Positions 1-6,116 of a DNA stretch of 6,380 nt are shown in pieces. The stretch covers positions 1 to 6,380 of the forward strand of contig JACMJT010000379.1 in the NCBI GenBank assembly GCA_014380505.1. Reading direction: 5' to 3'. A program made the position numbers and the translations under genes. How positions within the stretch are numbered: position 1 is the stretch's first letter; each line of letters opens with the position of its first letter. The DNA is from Hyphomicrobiales bacterium (GTDB lineage: Bacteria; Pseudomonadota; Alphaproteobacteria; Rhizobiales; Aestuariivirgaceae). Under the pieces are notes generated by a model, which saw only the letters and a program-made list of their open reading frames with translations, did no database searches and was not told where the DNA came from.

Positions 1-360
1 GCGGCGCCCGCCACGCCGGAACAGTTCGGCGAAGATATCGTCCGATCCCGCAAAGTCAGCGAAGCCCGCATCGGTTGTGTAGGGTTGGCCTGCTCCTCCC
101 GCATAATCGCGATAAAATGGGCGTTGCGGCCGTTCAGCGCCGGTGGCGTCGATTTCGCCCCGGTCGAACTTCGCCCGTTTTTCGTGATCGCTGAGGAGGC
201 CATAGGCGGCTGCGATCTGCTTGAACTTCTCTTCGGCCTGGCGATCGCCGGGATTGAGATCGGGGTGCAGTTTCTTCGCCAGTTTACGGTAGGCTGCCTG
301 TATCTCTTCAGGGGTGGCGGCGGATTTGACGCCCAACACCTCATAGGGATTGTCGCTCAT
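1..360 (-). CDS. J-domain (DnaJ-class) co-chaperone, partial (C-terminus beyond window)
   Basis: This is the N-terminal 120 residues of a DnaJ/CbpA-class co-chaperone; the gene leaves the window at its 3' end. J-domain proteins stimulate the ATPase of DnaK (Hsp70) and deliver unfolded clients to it in the cytoplasm. A J-domain spans about residues 4-66: it starts NPYEVLGV, has a basic helix II (AYRKLAKKL), the diagnostic HPD triad at residues 32-34, and a helix III ending [12 protein letters not shown]. An acidic/Gly/Phe-containing linker follows (about 70-120), with [15 protein letters not shown] resembling the segment after the J-domain in alphaproteobacterial DnaJ-class proteins. The ATG start is supported by a GGAGA Shine-Dalgarno 5 nt upstream. 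The gene lies 15 bp after the PLD-family gene and is probably its operon partner. It is probably not the main dnaJ, but whether a zinc-finger domain follows cannot be seen. The J-domain call is firm; the specific orthologue is not. Confidence 0.93.
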   Translation of the reverse strand, partial: MSDNPYEVLGVKSAATPEEIQAAYRKLAKKLHPDLNPGDRQAEEKFKQIAAAYGLLSDHEKRAKFDRGEIDATGAERPQRPFYRDYAGGAGQPYTTDAGFADFAGSDDIFAELFRRGGRR

Positions 361-365
361 CGATG

Positions 366-370
366 TCTCC
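366..370 (-). promoter_or_regulatory. Ribosome binding site of the J-domain gene
   Basis: On the minus strand GGAGA lies 5 nt before the ATG at 360-358. It is inside the 15-bp gap after the PLD-family stop codon, which supports this start and independent re-initiation within an operon. Confidence 0.65.
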
Positions 371-375
371 GGGTA

Positions 376-1827
376 TCAGCGCAAGAGGCGTTTAAGTTTG
401 GAAGTGAATTGACGGGGACGCTCGGGATCGAGGATTTGGGTTTCGGCCAGCCGTTTTTCAACGTCATTGAGCTCGCGCAACTTGAGGGGTTTTAACGTCC
501 GGCCGCGGGGCCGGATGAATTTTTCGATGGCGCCTATAAGCGATCCCTCGGCTTTTCGTGCCGCCGCGATATCGGGAGGCTCAACGTCGAGGTGTTCCGC
601 CAGAAGCCCATCCACGATTGCGGCGATGGCATGGCGTGCCGTCCTGTTTCCTTTCCCCGCGAACTCGACGGCCAGATCGCACTCGGTATCGAGACCCATG
701 GAACGGTTATTCAGATTGGACGATCCGATCTTTAGAAACCGGCCGTCGACGATCATGATTTTGGCATGCACATAGATCGGCGTGCCGTCGGCCGCCACGG
801 GATAATAGATGTGGAAGCGGTCCTCGCGGTCGCTGTCGCGCAGCATGCCGACCACTCGTACGCGCGCCGTGTCCATCACTTCCTCCTCAAGCCAGCCCTC
901 GGCCGTCTTGGGATTGATGATGACGATCTCCGGTCCGCCCCTTTCCTTCAGGCGGTGGGCCAGCGCGTCGCCGATTTTCCGGGAAGCACAGTATTGGCTC
1001 TCGATGTAGATCGATCGCCGCGCGGCGCCGATGGCGGCAAGATACAACGCTTCGATCTCGTGGGCTGCCTTCTGTTTCTGGTGGCTGGGCTGGGTGCGGG
1101 CGATCCCGACCATCACATCCTTTAGGTTTGGCCGGAGCTTTGCGGGCCAGGCGTCCTCCGCCGGTTCATGTGGCGCAAGCGTCTCGCCGGTCGCCATGCG
1201 CCAACGCTCGCGCGCCAGAATCCCCAGCGCCTGTGCCGCCGCGCCATCGACCGCAGTCGTTGCATCGTGCCAGGGTCCCTGAGCGTAACCCCAGGGGCTA
1301 TCGCGGCGCCGGTCTTTTCCCCGGTGGGCGCTTGTATCCCAGCGTCCGATTGTCGTATCGATGCCGCCGCAAAACGCGATGGCATCGTCGATCACCACGA
1401 TCTTCTGATGATGCGAGGCGCCCAGGGGATGGGCGTGATCCAGCCTGACATGCACGCGCTGGTGCGCCATCCAGCCGAGGATGAAAAGCGGTGTGCTGCC
1501 CCGCGCCAGGGTTTTGAGCATGCCCAAATCCCATTGCAGCAACCGGATCTCGAGGGCGGGCTTGCGCTCCACCAGGGCATTGATAAAATTGCCGAGTTTG
1601 TCCGGCCATTCATCGTCGCGGTTCCGGGGATCGAGATGAATCCGGAGATCGAAGTCCCAGCCGATCAGGAAAACGGTTTTTTCGGCGCGTATCATGGCGG
1701 CCTTGAGAGCCGAGAAATAATCCGCGGCATCGACGATGAGCGCGAAACGCTGGGCGAGCTCCTGCCGCCAGCATGTCTGGCCGGACTTGATTATACACCC
1801 GGTGCTGCGCGCTGCAGGCCGGTTCAT
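376..1827 (-). CDS. Phospholipase D-family protein with two HKD motifs
   Basis: A 483-residue member of the phospholipase D superfamily, which includes phospholipases and cardiolipin synthase-type phosphatidyltransferases that work through a phospho-histidine intermediate. Both catalytic HxKxxxxD motifs are intact: HQKIVVID at residues 140-147, followed by FCGGID, and HAKIMIVD at 354-361, followed by GSSNLNNRS (368-376). A conserved-looking entry segment (DAADYFSALKAAM, then FLIGWDFD) lies near residues 33-60, and the second half opens with YIESQYC (about 274-280). There is no obvious signal peptide or transmembrane helix, unlike ClsA-type cardiolipin synthases, so it is likely cytoplasmic or peripheral. 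The reading frame is open to 1926, but that would overlap the upstream gene by 71 bp. The ATG at 1827 gives a 28-bp gap and a family-like N-terminus, although no good Shine-Dalgarno precedes it; a GTG at 1878 is an alternative. The basic C-terminus (TSKLKRLLR) could aid membrane contact. Substrate is unknown: hydrolase and lipid transferase are both possible. Confidence 0.9.
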   Translation of the reverse strand: MNRPAARSTGCIIKSGQTCWRQELAQRFALIVDAADYFSALKAAMIRAEKTVFLIGWDFDLRIHLDPRNRDDEWPDKLGNFINALVERKPALEIRLLQWDLGMLKTLARGSTPLFILGWMAHQRVHVRLDHAHPLGASHHQKIVVIDDAIAFCGGIDTTIGRWDTSAHRGKDRRRDSPWGYAQGPWHDATTAVDGAAAQALGILARERWRMATGETLAPHEPAEDAWPAKLRPNLKDVMVGIARTQPSHQKQKAAHEIEALYLAAIGAARRSIYIESQYCASRKIGDALAHRLKERGGPEIVIINPKTAEGWLEEEVMDTARVRVVGMLRDSDREDRFHIYYPVAADGTPIYVHAKIMIVDGRFLKIGSSNLNNRSMGLDTECDLAVEFAGKGNRTARHAIAAIVDGLLAEHLDVEPPDIAAARKAEGSLIGAIEKFIRPRGRTLKPLKLRELNDVEKRLAETQILDPERPRQFTSKLKRLLR

Positions 1828-1855
1828 ATGTGGTAGCCGCGGAAAAAGACGGAGG

Positions 1856-3268
1856 TCATTCGCCCGCCGTGTTGGCACGGGTTGACCGGGAGTGGAGGCG
1901 TCCAATGGTCTGATCGAGCTGGCCAAGTGCTGCGGTTATGGATCGAGCACACTGTGTTTGGCCATGGGTGGTCAATACTTCGCTAAGGGCGGTCAGCGAT
2001 GCGGCGAGGTCGCTCGTTGGAACATGATCGCCAAGCCCCGCCAGCGAGCGCATCACGATATCGGCGGCGCGTTGCTGGAGCGGCGGCGGCAGGCGATGAA
2101 ACTGGCCCGCAAAAGTGCGGTAGCATTCCGCGGCGCACTGGTGCTGCATTGATTCCGACGCCACCACCACAAGCGATTCAAATCCCTTCATCACTTCGTT
2201 GGGAAGATTATCGGAATAAACCACGGGGGCTGCTGGATCGGACATGGTGTCGGCATCTGTCCCAAAGGCCCCGTCCGTTTGCAGCCAGCGTGCCAGGAGG
2301 TCGCGGAGACTCCAGATGGTTAGAAGGCCGGGGTCGGGATTGGACTTCGCCGACGAGATCGAGGTCCAGCCGATGGTCACGATCTGCTCGATGCCGAACG
2401 CCGGATCGCCGTCGATATCGCGCTGCTCTTCCACATCCACGGCTTTTCGGATCACCGGTTCCAGCGCCGACATATCCTGCCCCGCGGGTGCCCTTATTTC
2501 TGCAACGGGATCGCCGAACGAAACATAGTCGCCGACCGATACAAGGATAACAACCTCGGCGCCGCTGTTACCCACAGCCTCGGAAATGGCTTCGGTATCG
2601 AGCCGCGCCATGAATCCGCTGCTGTTGGCGGAGACCCGGGCGCTCGGCTCTCCGCGAAGCTTGGGAGCACGCCGTGTTTGCCTCAGCAGATCAAGCTGGC
2701 TATGGCGCGCCAGCAACGTGTGATCGTGGATCGACTTGAGAATGACCACCGGCCGCATCTGGTTGATGGAGGAGTAGATGAGGAAGATTAGCATATAGAG
2801 GGCAGCCGCTGTCAGAGCCCCTGCCACGGCCACGCCGAAGACCGGCTGATGGGATGGATTGACGCTCGCCAGCATAATCAGCGAGTAGAGCGCCAAACCG
2901 ACAAAGAAACCGAAGTAGAATTGATTGACCTTGCGGCGCAGGAATTGGTCCATGACCAGGCTGGTGAGCGCCGCGGCCCCCTGTTGCACCGCGAGCAGCA
3001 ACAGCGAGAAGGTCATCGATGTCACCGTGATGATGCCGCCTGCGATCACCCCCAAAAAATCGCGGATTGCCTGTGGGTCGTTGAACAATCCCTCCCACGC
3101 GGAAACGGGCCTCTCGCGAGCGTCGACGAAGAGCATGATCAAGGCCAGCAGCAGGAAGCTGGCGATGACCAGGGTCGGTATGGTCAGAAATTCCACAAAA
3201 GCGCGATGGATATTCTCAAGGCTCTGGCGCGATACGCCGCCTGGCCGGGGCAAGGGTCTTTCCGTCAT
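1856..3268 (-). CDS. DUF2254 family integral membrane protein
   Basis: A 470-residue protein of the uncharacterised DUF2254 (COG4325-type) membrane family; no biochemical function is established. Four transmembrane helices are visible at about residues 27-49, 69-94, 116-135 and 143-165. The second holds the family-typical stretch GGIITVTSMTFSLLLLAVQQ. A large soluble portion follows (about 170-470), with SGFMARLD (217-224) and SVGDYVSFGDPVAEI (244-258). These match the family pattern of 'GYVQxID ... GDFVxxGxPL', a fold that resembles a lipoyl/biotinyl-like hairpin. DPAFGIEQIVTIG (288-300) is also family-like, but the next segment, SSAKSNPDPG (305-314), differs from the usual 'ALSPGINDP' version. 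The frame is open up to 3520, overlapping the divergent gene, so the ATG at 3268 is chosen: it has GAGAG 7 nt upstream and places a normal cytoplasmic N-terminus before the first helix. It is the first gene of the minus-strand unit. Confidence 0.85.
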   Translation of the reverse strand: MTERPLPRPGGVSRQSLENIHRAFVEFLTIPTLVIASFLLLALIMLFVDARERPVSAWEGLFNDPQAIRDFLGVIAGGIITVTSMTFSLLLLAVQQGAAALTSLVMDQFLRRKVNQFYFGFFVGLALYSLIMLASVNPSHQPVFGVAVAGALTAAALYMLIFLIYSSINQMRPVVILKSIHDHTLLARHSQLDLLRQTRRAPKLRGEPSARVSANSSGFMARLDTEAISEAVGNSGAEVVILVSVGDYVSFGDPVAEIRAPAGQDMSALEPVIRKAVDVEEQRDIDGDPAFGIEQIVTIGWTSISSAKSNPDPGLLTIWSLRDLLARWLQTDGAFGTDADTMSDPAAPVVYSDNLPNEVMKGFESLVVVASESMQHQCAAECYRTFAGQFHRLPPPLQQRAADIVMRSLAGLGDHVPTSDLAASLTALSEVLTTHGQTQCARSITAALGQLDQTIGRLHSRSTRANTAGE

Positions 3269-3275
3269 GGGATTT

Positions 3276-3280
3276 CTCTC
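3276..3280 (-). promoter_or_regulatory. Ribosome binding site of the DUF2254 gene
   Basis: GAGAG on the minus strand lies 7 nt before the ATG at 3268-3266. It favours this start over the upstream ones that would run into the divergent oxidase operon. Confidence 0.5.
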
Positions 3281-3299
3281 AAGGGGGGTACAGAGGTGC

Positions 3300-3328
3300 C
3301 AAATATCGAGTTTGCCCGCAAGCCAAAA
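3300..3328 (-). promoter_or_regulatory. Candidate sigma70-type promoter for the DUF2254 unit
   Basis: On the minus strand TTTTGG (3328-3323) and TATTTG (3305-3300) are 17 bp apart, giving a start near 3293 and a leader of about 25 nt. The -35 match is poor. It overlaps the plus-strand candidate, so if both are real the two units would compete for polymerase. Confidence 0.22.
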
Positions 3329-3340
3329 CGCCGGTACTTT
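3312..3340 (+). promoter_or_regulatory. Candidate sigma70-type promoter for the oxidase operon
   Basis: TTGCCC (3312-3317, 4 of 6 matches to TTGACA) and TACTTT (3335-3340, 3 of 6 matches to TATAAT) are separated by exactly 17 bp. Transcription would start near 3347, leaving a leader of about 37 nt before the GTG at 3384. The matches are modest and such pairs occur by chance. Confidence 0.3.
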
Positions 3341-3369
3341 GACCTTGATGGAACGAATTTGACGGGCAC

Positions 3370-3373
3370 GGAG
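3370..3373 (+). promoter_or_regulatory. Ribosome binding site of the CtaG-like gene
   Basis: GGAG lies 10 nt before the GTG at 3384, a slightly long but acceptable spacing. It supports the GTG start in the absence of any nearby in-frame ATG before the first membrane helix. Confidence 0.45.
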
Positions 3374-3383
3374 TTCCGCTAAG

Positions 3384-4052
3384 GTGCTGGCAACCAAAGT
3401 TATTTCGATAAATGAGGTCGCGGCCCGAAAAGTACTCGCGGGCCATTCCCCTGCCATTGCATCGCTCTCCTGCGCCGCGGCTGTACTGGCCGCCGCATGG
3501 ATATGGCCATTGGCTGCCATGGCGAAAGATCTTTTCGCCGCTCACATGTTCCAGCATCTGCTAGTGATGAATGTGGCGGCGTTACTGATCGCGGGGGCTT
3601 TGCGCGTCCGTGGCGCGATGACGCTGCCCACGGCCGCCGTGTTGCAACTCGCAGCACTGTGGGTTTGGCACATGCCGGCAATTTTTTCCGTAGCGCACCA
3701 TAGCGCCGTCTTGCATGTGCTTATGCAGCTATCACTGTTCGGCGTGGCACTGTTGTTTTGGATGGCCATTGTTGACAGCCGCACATATTCTTTGTGGCAC
3801 CGTATTTTTTCGTTGTTGATGACGGCGAAAATCTTCTGCCTGCTCGGCGCGGCCTTCGTTTTTTCACGGCGGACACTTTATCCAGCCTTCGGAAATCCGG
3901 AAAGCTGGGGGCTTTCGGCGCTTGAAGATCAGCAGCTGGCCGGCCTGCTGATGGTCAGTTCCTGCGCTTTGATTTACGTGGCCGCGGCCATTGCGCTGTT
4001 CGCCAGATGGCTTTTCACGATCGGTCCCCATGCTGCGTACACGGTCGAATAA
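3384..4052 (+). CDS. ctaG: CtaG-type cytochrome c oxidase assembly factor (caa3_CtaG family)
   Basis: A 222-residue polytopic membrane protein of the caa3_CtaG/COG3336 family, needed for assembly of caa3-type oxidases, probably through copper delivery. This family is unrelated to the Cox11 proteins that are also called CtaG. Family signatures are HMFQH (54-58), WVWHMP (93-98), H111, LFWMAIVD (124-131), LYPAF (165-169) and DQQLAGLLM (182-190). About six transmembrane helices are visible, near 27-46, 56-74, 84-101, 113-131, 143-160 and 184-208. Family members are usually about 270-300 residues; this one is shorter, mainly before the HMxQH motif, so the first helix region looks trimmed. The start codon is GTG with GGAG 10 nt upstream. 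It is the first gene of the oxidase operon, and its 3' end overlaps the cytochrome c gene by 23 nt. Its position before subunit II and I genes supports the assembly role. Confidence 0.88.
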   Translation: MLATKVISINEVAARKVLAGHSPAIASLSCAAAVLAAAWIWPLAAMAKDLFAAHMFQHLLVMNVAALLIAGALRVRGAMTLPTAAVLQLAALWVWHMPAIFSVAHHSAVLHVLMQLSLFGVALLFWMAIVDSRTYSLWHRIFSLLMTAKIFCLLGAAFVFSRRTLYPAFGNPESWGLSALEDQQLAGLLMVSSCALIYVAAAIALFARWLFTIGPHAAYTVE

Positions 4053-5193
4053 GCACCCATCGCGGCGCTTCGTTTTTGCAAACTGGAGAGTGGGCGCCAT
4101 CTGGCTCGCCATCTTTTTTTCAGTCCTTGCGATTGGCGCGTTCCTGTTTGCCTGGTCCGGCCTCTATAGCGTAGCGGCTAGCCGTGGGCATTGGCCCGGC
4201 TTCAACCTGGTTCTCGAGTTCGGCATGCGAAGCTCGGTCCGCACCCACGCTCTGGGCATTGAAATACCGAACCTGGAGGATCAGGCGCTGATAGAGCGTG
4301 GCGCCGGCCACTTTCAGGGGGGCTGCGCGCCCTGCCACGGTGCGCCGGGAAAGGCTCCCAGCCCCATCGTGCGCGCCATGTTGCCCGTGCCTCCCGACCT
4401 CGGCGCCAGCGTTCACACCTGGAAGGCCAATGAACTGTTCTGGATTGTCAAGCATGGTCTCAAATACACCGGCATGCCGGCCTGGGCGGCCCAGGAACGC
4501 GATGATGAGGTTTGGGCTGTTGTGGCGTTCCTGCAGCGCTTGCGGCAGACCAGCCCTGCCGAATACCAAGCCTTGGCGAACCTGGAGCCGCGCCAGCAGG
4601 ACGTTCCAATCCGCGCATTGGCGCAAGGGGGTCCGGTAGGCACCGGCCTTGCAGCCTGTTCGCGCTGCCACGGCCTGGATGGCGCCGGGCGTGAAAGCGG
4701 CGCCTTTCCCCGGCTCGATATTCAAACCGCCGATTACCTGTTCACTCAGCTTGAGACCTATGTGGTGGGCACACGCCACAGCGGCATCATGCAACCGGTG
4801 GCGGCCGAACTCGAAGCAGCGGAAATGCGCCGCCTTGCGGAATATTATTCGGCCCAGCGCTCGCCCCAAAAACAAACTTCTCCCGCCGGCGATGAACCCT
4901 TGCGGGCCATGGGCCAAATGCTGGCAACGGCCGGATTGCCGGACGAGGGAATACCGCCGTGCATGTCGTGCCACGCGGAGGACCCGGCCTCGCGCGATCC
5001 TTTGTACCCCGCGATTGCGGGTCAATACGCCAACTACACATCCCAGCAGCTCGAACTTTTCAAATCGGGCAAACGCCGCGCCACGCCGGCTGGTGAAATC
5101 ATGACTGTCCTTGCCCAACGCCTGACATCGGAACAGATCAAGGCCTTGTCGCTCTATCTGGCTGAATTGCCTCCCCCGCAGGCCGACCGTTGA
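4030..5193 (+). CDS. Membrane-anchored triheme cytochrome c
   Basis: A 387-residue c-type cytochrome with three covalent haem sites: CAPCH (99-103), CSRCH (210-214) and CMSCH (311-315). A single N-terminal helix (about 22-45) after an Arg/Lys-rich start makes it a signal-anchor, with the haem domains in the periplasm. Domain 1 is a class I cytochrome c with a probable Met149 ligand in TGMPAW. Domains 2 and 3 look like the two halves of a cytochrome c4/c553-type diheme module: CHGLDGAG, a P-R-L-D-I-Q stretch with YLFTQLETY, probable ligand Met254 and an AEYYS end; then AIAGQYANYTSQQL, probable ligand Met358 and a LSLYLAEL end. The ATG at 4030 overlaps ctaG by 23 nt without a clear Shine-Dalgarno, which implies coupled translation; a TTG at 3991 is less likely. 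Lying between ctaG and the subunit II gene, it is probably the electron donor to, or a bound subunit of, the oxidase. Its own reductant is unknown. Confidence 0.9.
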   Translation: MLRTRSNKHPSRRFVFANWRVGAIWLAIFFSVLAIGAFLFAWSGLYSVAASRGHWPGFNLVLEFGMRSSVRTHALGIEIPNLEDQALIERGAGHFQGGCAPCHGAPGKAPSPIVRAMLPVPPDLGASVHTWKANELFWIVKHGLKYTGMPAWAAQERDDEVWAVVAFLQRLRQTSPAEYQALANLEPRQQDVPIRALAQGGPVGTGLAACSRCHGLDGAGRESGAFPRLDIQTADYLFTQLETYVVGTRHSGIMQPVAAELEAAEMRRLAEYYSAQRSPQKQTSPAGDEPLRAMGQMLATAGLPDEGIPPCMSCHAEDPASRDPLYPAIAGQYANYTSQQLELFKSGKRRATPAGEIMTVLAQRLTSEQIKALSLYLAELPPPQADR

Positions 5194-6116
5194 TGGAGAC
5201 GCAACAGTCGGTGCTATCGCCCGGCGGTTCCGACGCGGAGTCGATCGCTACGCTAAGCTGGATCATGTTCGGTAGCGCAACAGCGATCTTTCTTGGCGTA
5301 TTGCTTGTCACCGCCTTTGCCCACTTCGGTGGCGAAACACTTCGCCGGCGTCTGGCCAGTCACGAGTTTATTTTCTATGCCGGCATTGCCTTTCCCGTGG
5401 TGACACTGGCCGCACTTCTAACCTACGGGCTGATGCTCACCGGTGCCCGCGTCATGGCCACCGAGGCCGGGGCGCTTCGCATCGAAATCACCGGTGAGCA
5501 ATGGTGGTGGCGCGTGCGCTATCCAACGGCCGAGGTGGTGACCGCCAATGAAATCCGCATTCCGGCCGGGCGGCAGGTTGAGATAAAACTATCCTCGGCT
5601 GATGTCATTCACAGCTTCTGGGTGCCGGCGCTCGCCGGCAAGGTCGATATGATTCCGGGAGTGGTCAACCTCATCCGCCTGCGGGCGGGGAAAACCGGCA
5701 CGTACCGGGGGCAATGCGCCGAATATTGTGGCGGCCCCCACGCCCTGATGGCGTTTCACGTGATTGCGCTGGAAGCCAGGGAATTTGACGCCTGGCTGGT
5801 CAAACAGCAGCAGCCCGCCGCCACTGCTTCAACACCAGCGCAGAAGCAAGGCGCGAACCTGTTCATGTCGACGGGGTGCAATGGCTGTCATGCCATTCGC
5901 GGCACATTGGCAACCGGCACCATTGGTCCCGACCTCACTCACGTTGGTGGGCGAGTGTCCATTGCCGCCGCCACATTGCCCAATGACGCTCAATCCTTTG
6001 GTCACTGGATACGCGGCAATCAGCACATCAAACCCAACAACCGCATGCCGCCATTCGGAATTCTGTCAGACCGCGAACTCGCGGCCCTCGGCGCCTACCT
6101 CGAGGGCCTCCAGTGA
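5193..6116 (+). CDS. coxB: Cytochrome c oxidase subunit II with fused C-terminal cytochrome c domain (caa3-type)
   Basis: A 307-residue subunit II of a haem-copper oxidase; it takes electrons from cytochrome c and passes them through CuA to subunit I. Two transmembrane helices lie at about 18-45 and 59-84. The cupredoxin domain has the aromatic electron-entry patch EQWWWRVRYP (102-111) and a full CuA ligand set: H140 (VIHSFW), then C175, E177, C179, H183 and M186 in CAEYCGGPHALM. A linker of about 25 residues leads to a cytochrome c domain with CNGCH (229-233) and the Met ligand in NRMPPF (M285), the layout of caa3-type subunit II. The ATG at 5193 overlaps the previous stop as TGATG; a TTG at 5190 could add one residue. 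No signal peptide or lipobox precedes the first helix, and an in-frame stop at 5163 excludes a hidden one. Synonym: ctaC. Confidence 0.95.
   Translation: METQQSVLSPGGSDAESIATLSWIMFGSATAIFLGVLLVTAFAHFGGETLRRRLASHEFIFYAGIAFPVVTLAALLTYGLMLTGARVMATEAGALRIEITGEQWWWRVRYPTAEVVTANEIRIPAGRQVEIKLSSADVIHSFWVPALAGKVDMIPGVVNLIRLRAGKTGTYRGQCAEYCGGPHALMAFHVIALEAREFDAWLVKQQQPAATASTPAQKQGANLFMSTGCNGCHAIRGTLATGTIGPDLTHVGGRVSIAAATLPNDAQSFGHWIRGNQHIKPNNRMPPFGILSDRELAALGAYLEGLQ
6102..6106 (+). promoter_or_regulatory. Ribosome binding site of the subunit I gene
   Basis: GAGGG lies 6 nt before the GTG at 6113, inside the end of the subunit II gene. It fixes the start of subunit I at the GTGA overlap. Confidence 0.6.

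Larger units (their letters stand above)
3269..3383. promoter_or_regulatory. Divergent intergenic promoter region
   Basis: These 115 bp separate the start of the minus-strand DUF2254 unit from the plus-strand oxidase operon and must carry control signals for both. Visible elements are weak overlapping sigma70-like boxes on each strand (listed separately) and two direct TTTGAC copies at 3338-3343 and 3358-3363, 20 bp apart. No good FNR/FixK palindrome or terminator hairpin is present. The region is locally more A/T-rich than the flanking genes. Confidence 0.6.

Noticed and set aside
85..495. 136-codon plus-strand open frame over the J-domain gene and PLD 3' end
   Set aside because: It runs antisense across two well-supported genes and their junction; no domain or ribosome binding site is seen.
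1168..1836. 222-codon plus-strand open frame inside the PLD gene
   Set aside because: It is an antisense shadow; the opposite strand carries an intact HKD motif in this stretch, and the plus-strand translation has low-complexity, unrecognisable content.
3300..3314. CAAA...TTTG inverted repeat as an operator
   Set aside because: The arms are only 4 bp with a 7-bp asymmetric centre, and the flanks do not extend the symmetry, so chance is a sufficient explanation.
3345..3358. Possible FNR/FixK box (TTGAT-N4-ATCAA) upstream of the oxidase operon
   Set aside because: Only the left half TTGAT is present; the right half CGAAT matches just one of five positions.
3269..3520. N-terminal extension of the DUF2254 reading frame by 84 codons
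   Set aside because: It would overlap the divergent ctaG coding region by over 130 bp and leave no promoter space. The extension has no family resemblance, and the ATG at 3268 has a ribosome binding site.
4120..5118. 332-codon open frame on the minus strand opposite the triheme cytochrome gene
   Set aside because: It is an antisense shadow of a high-G+C coding gene. Its translation has no recognisable domain, while the plus strand carries three CxxCH sites and family motifs throughout.
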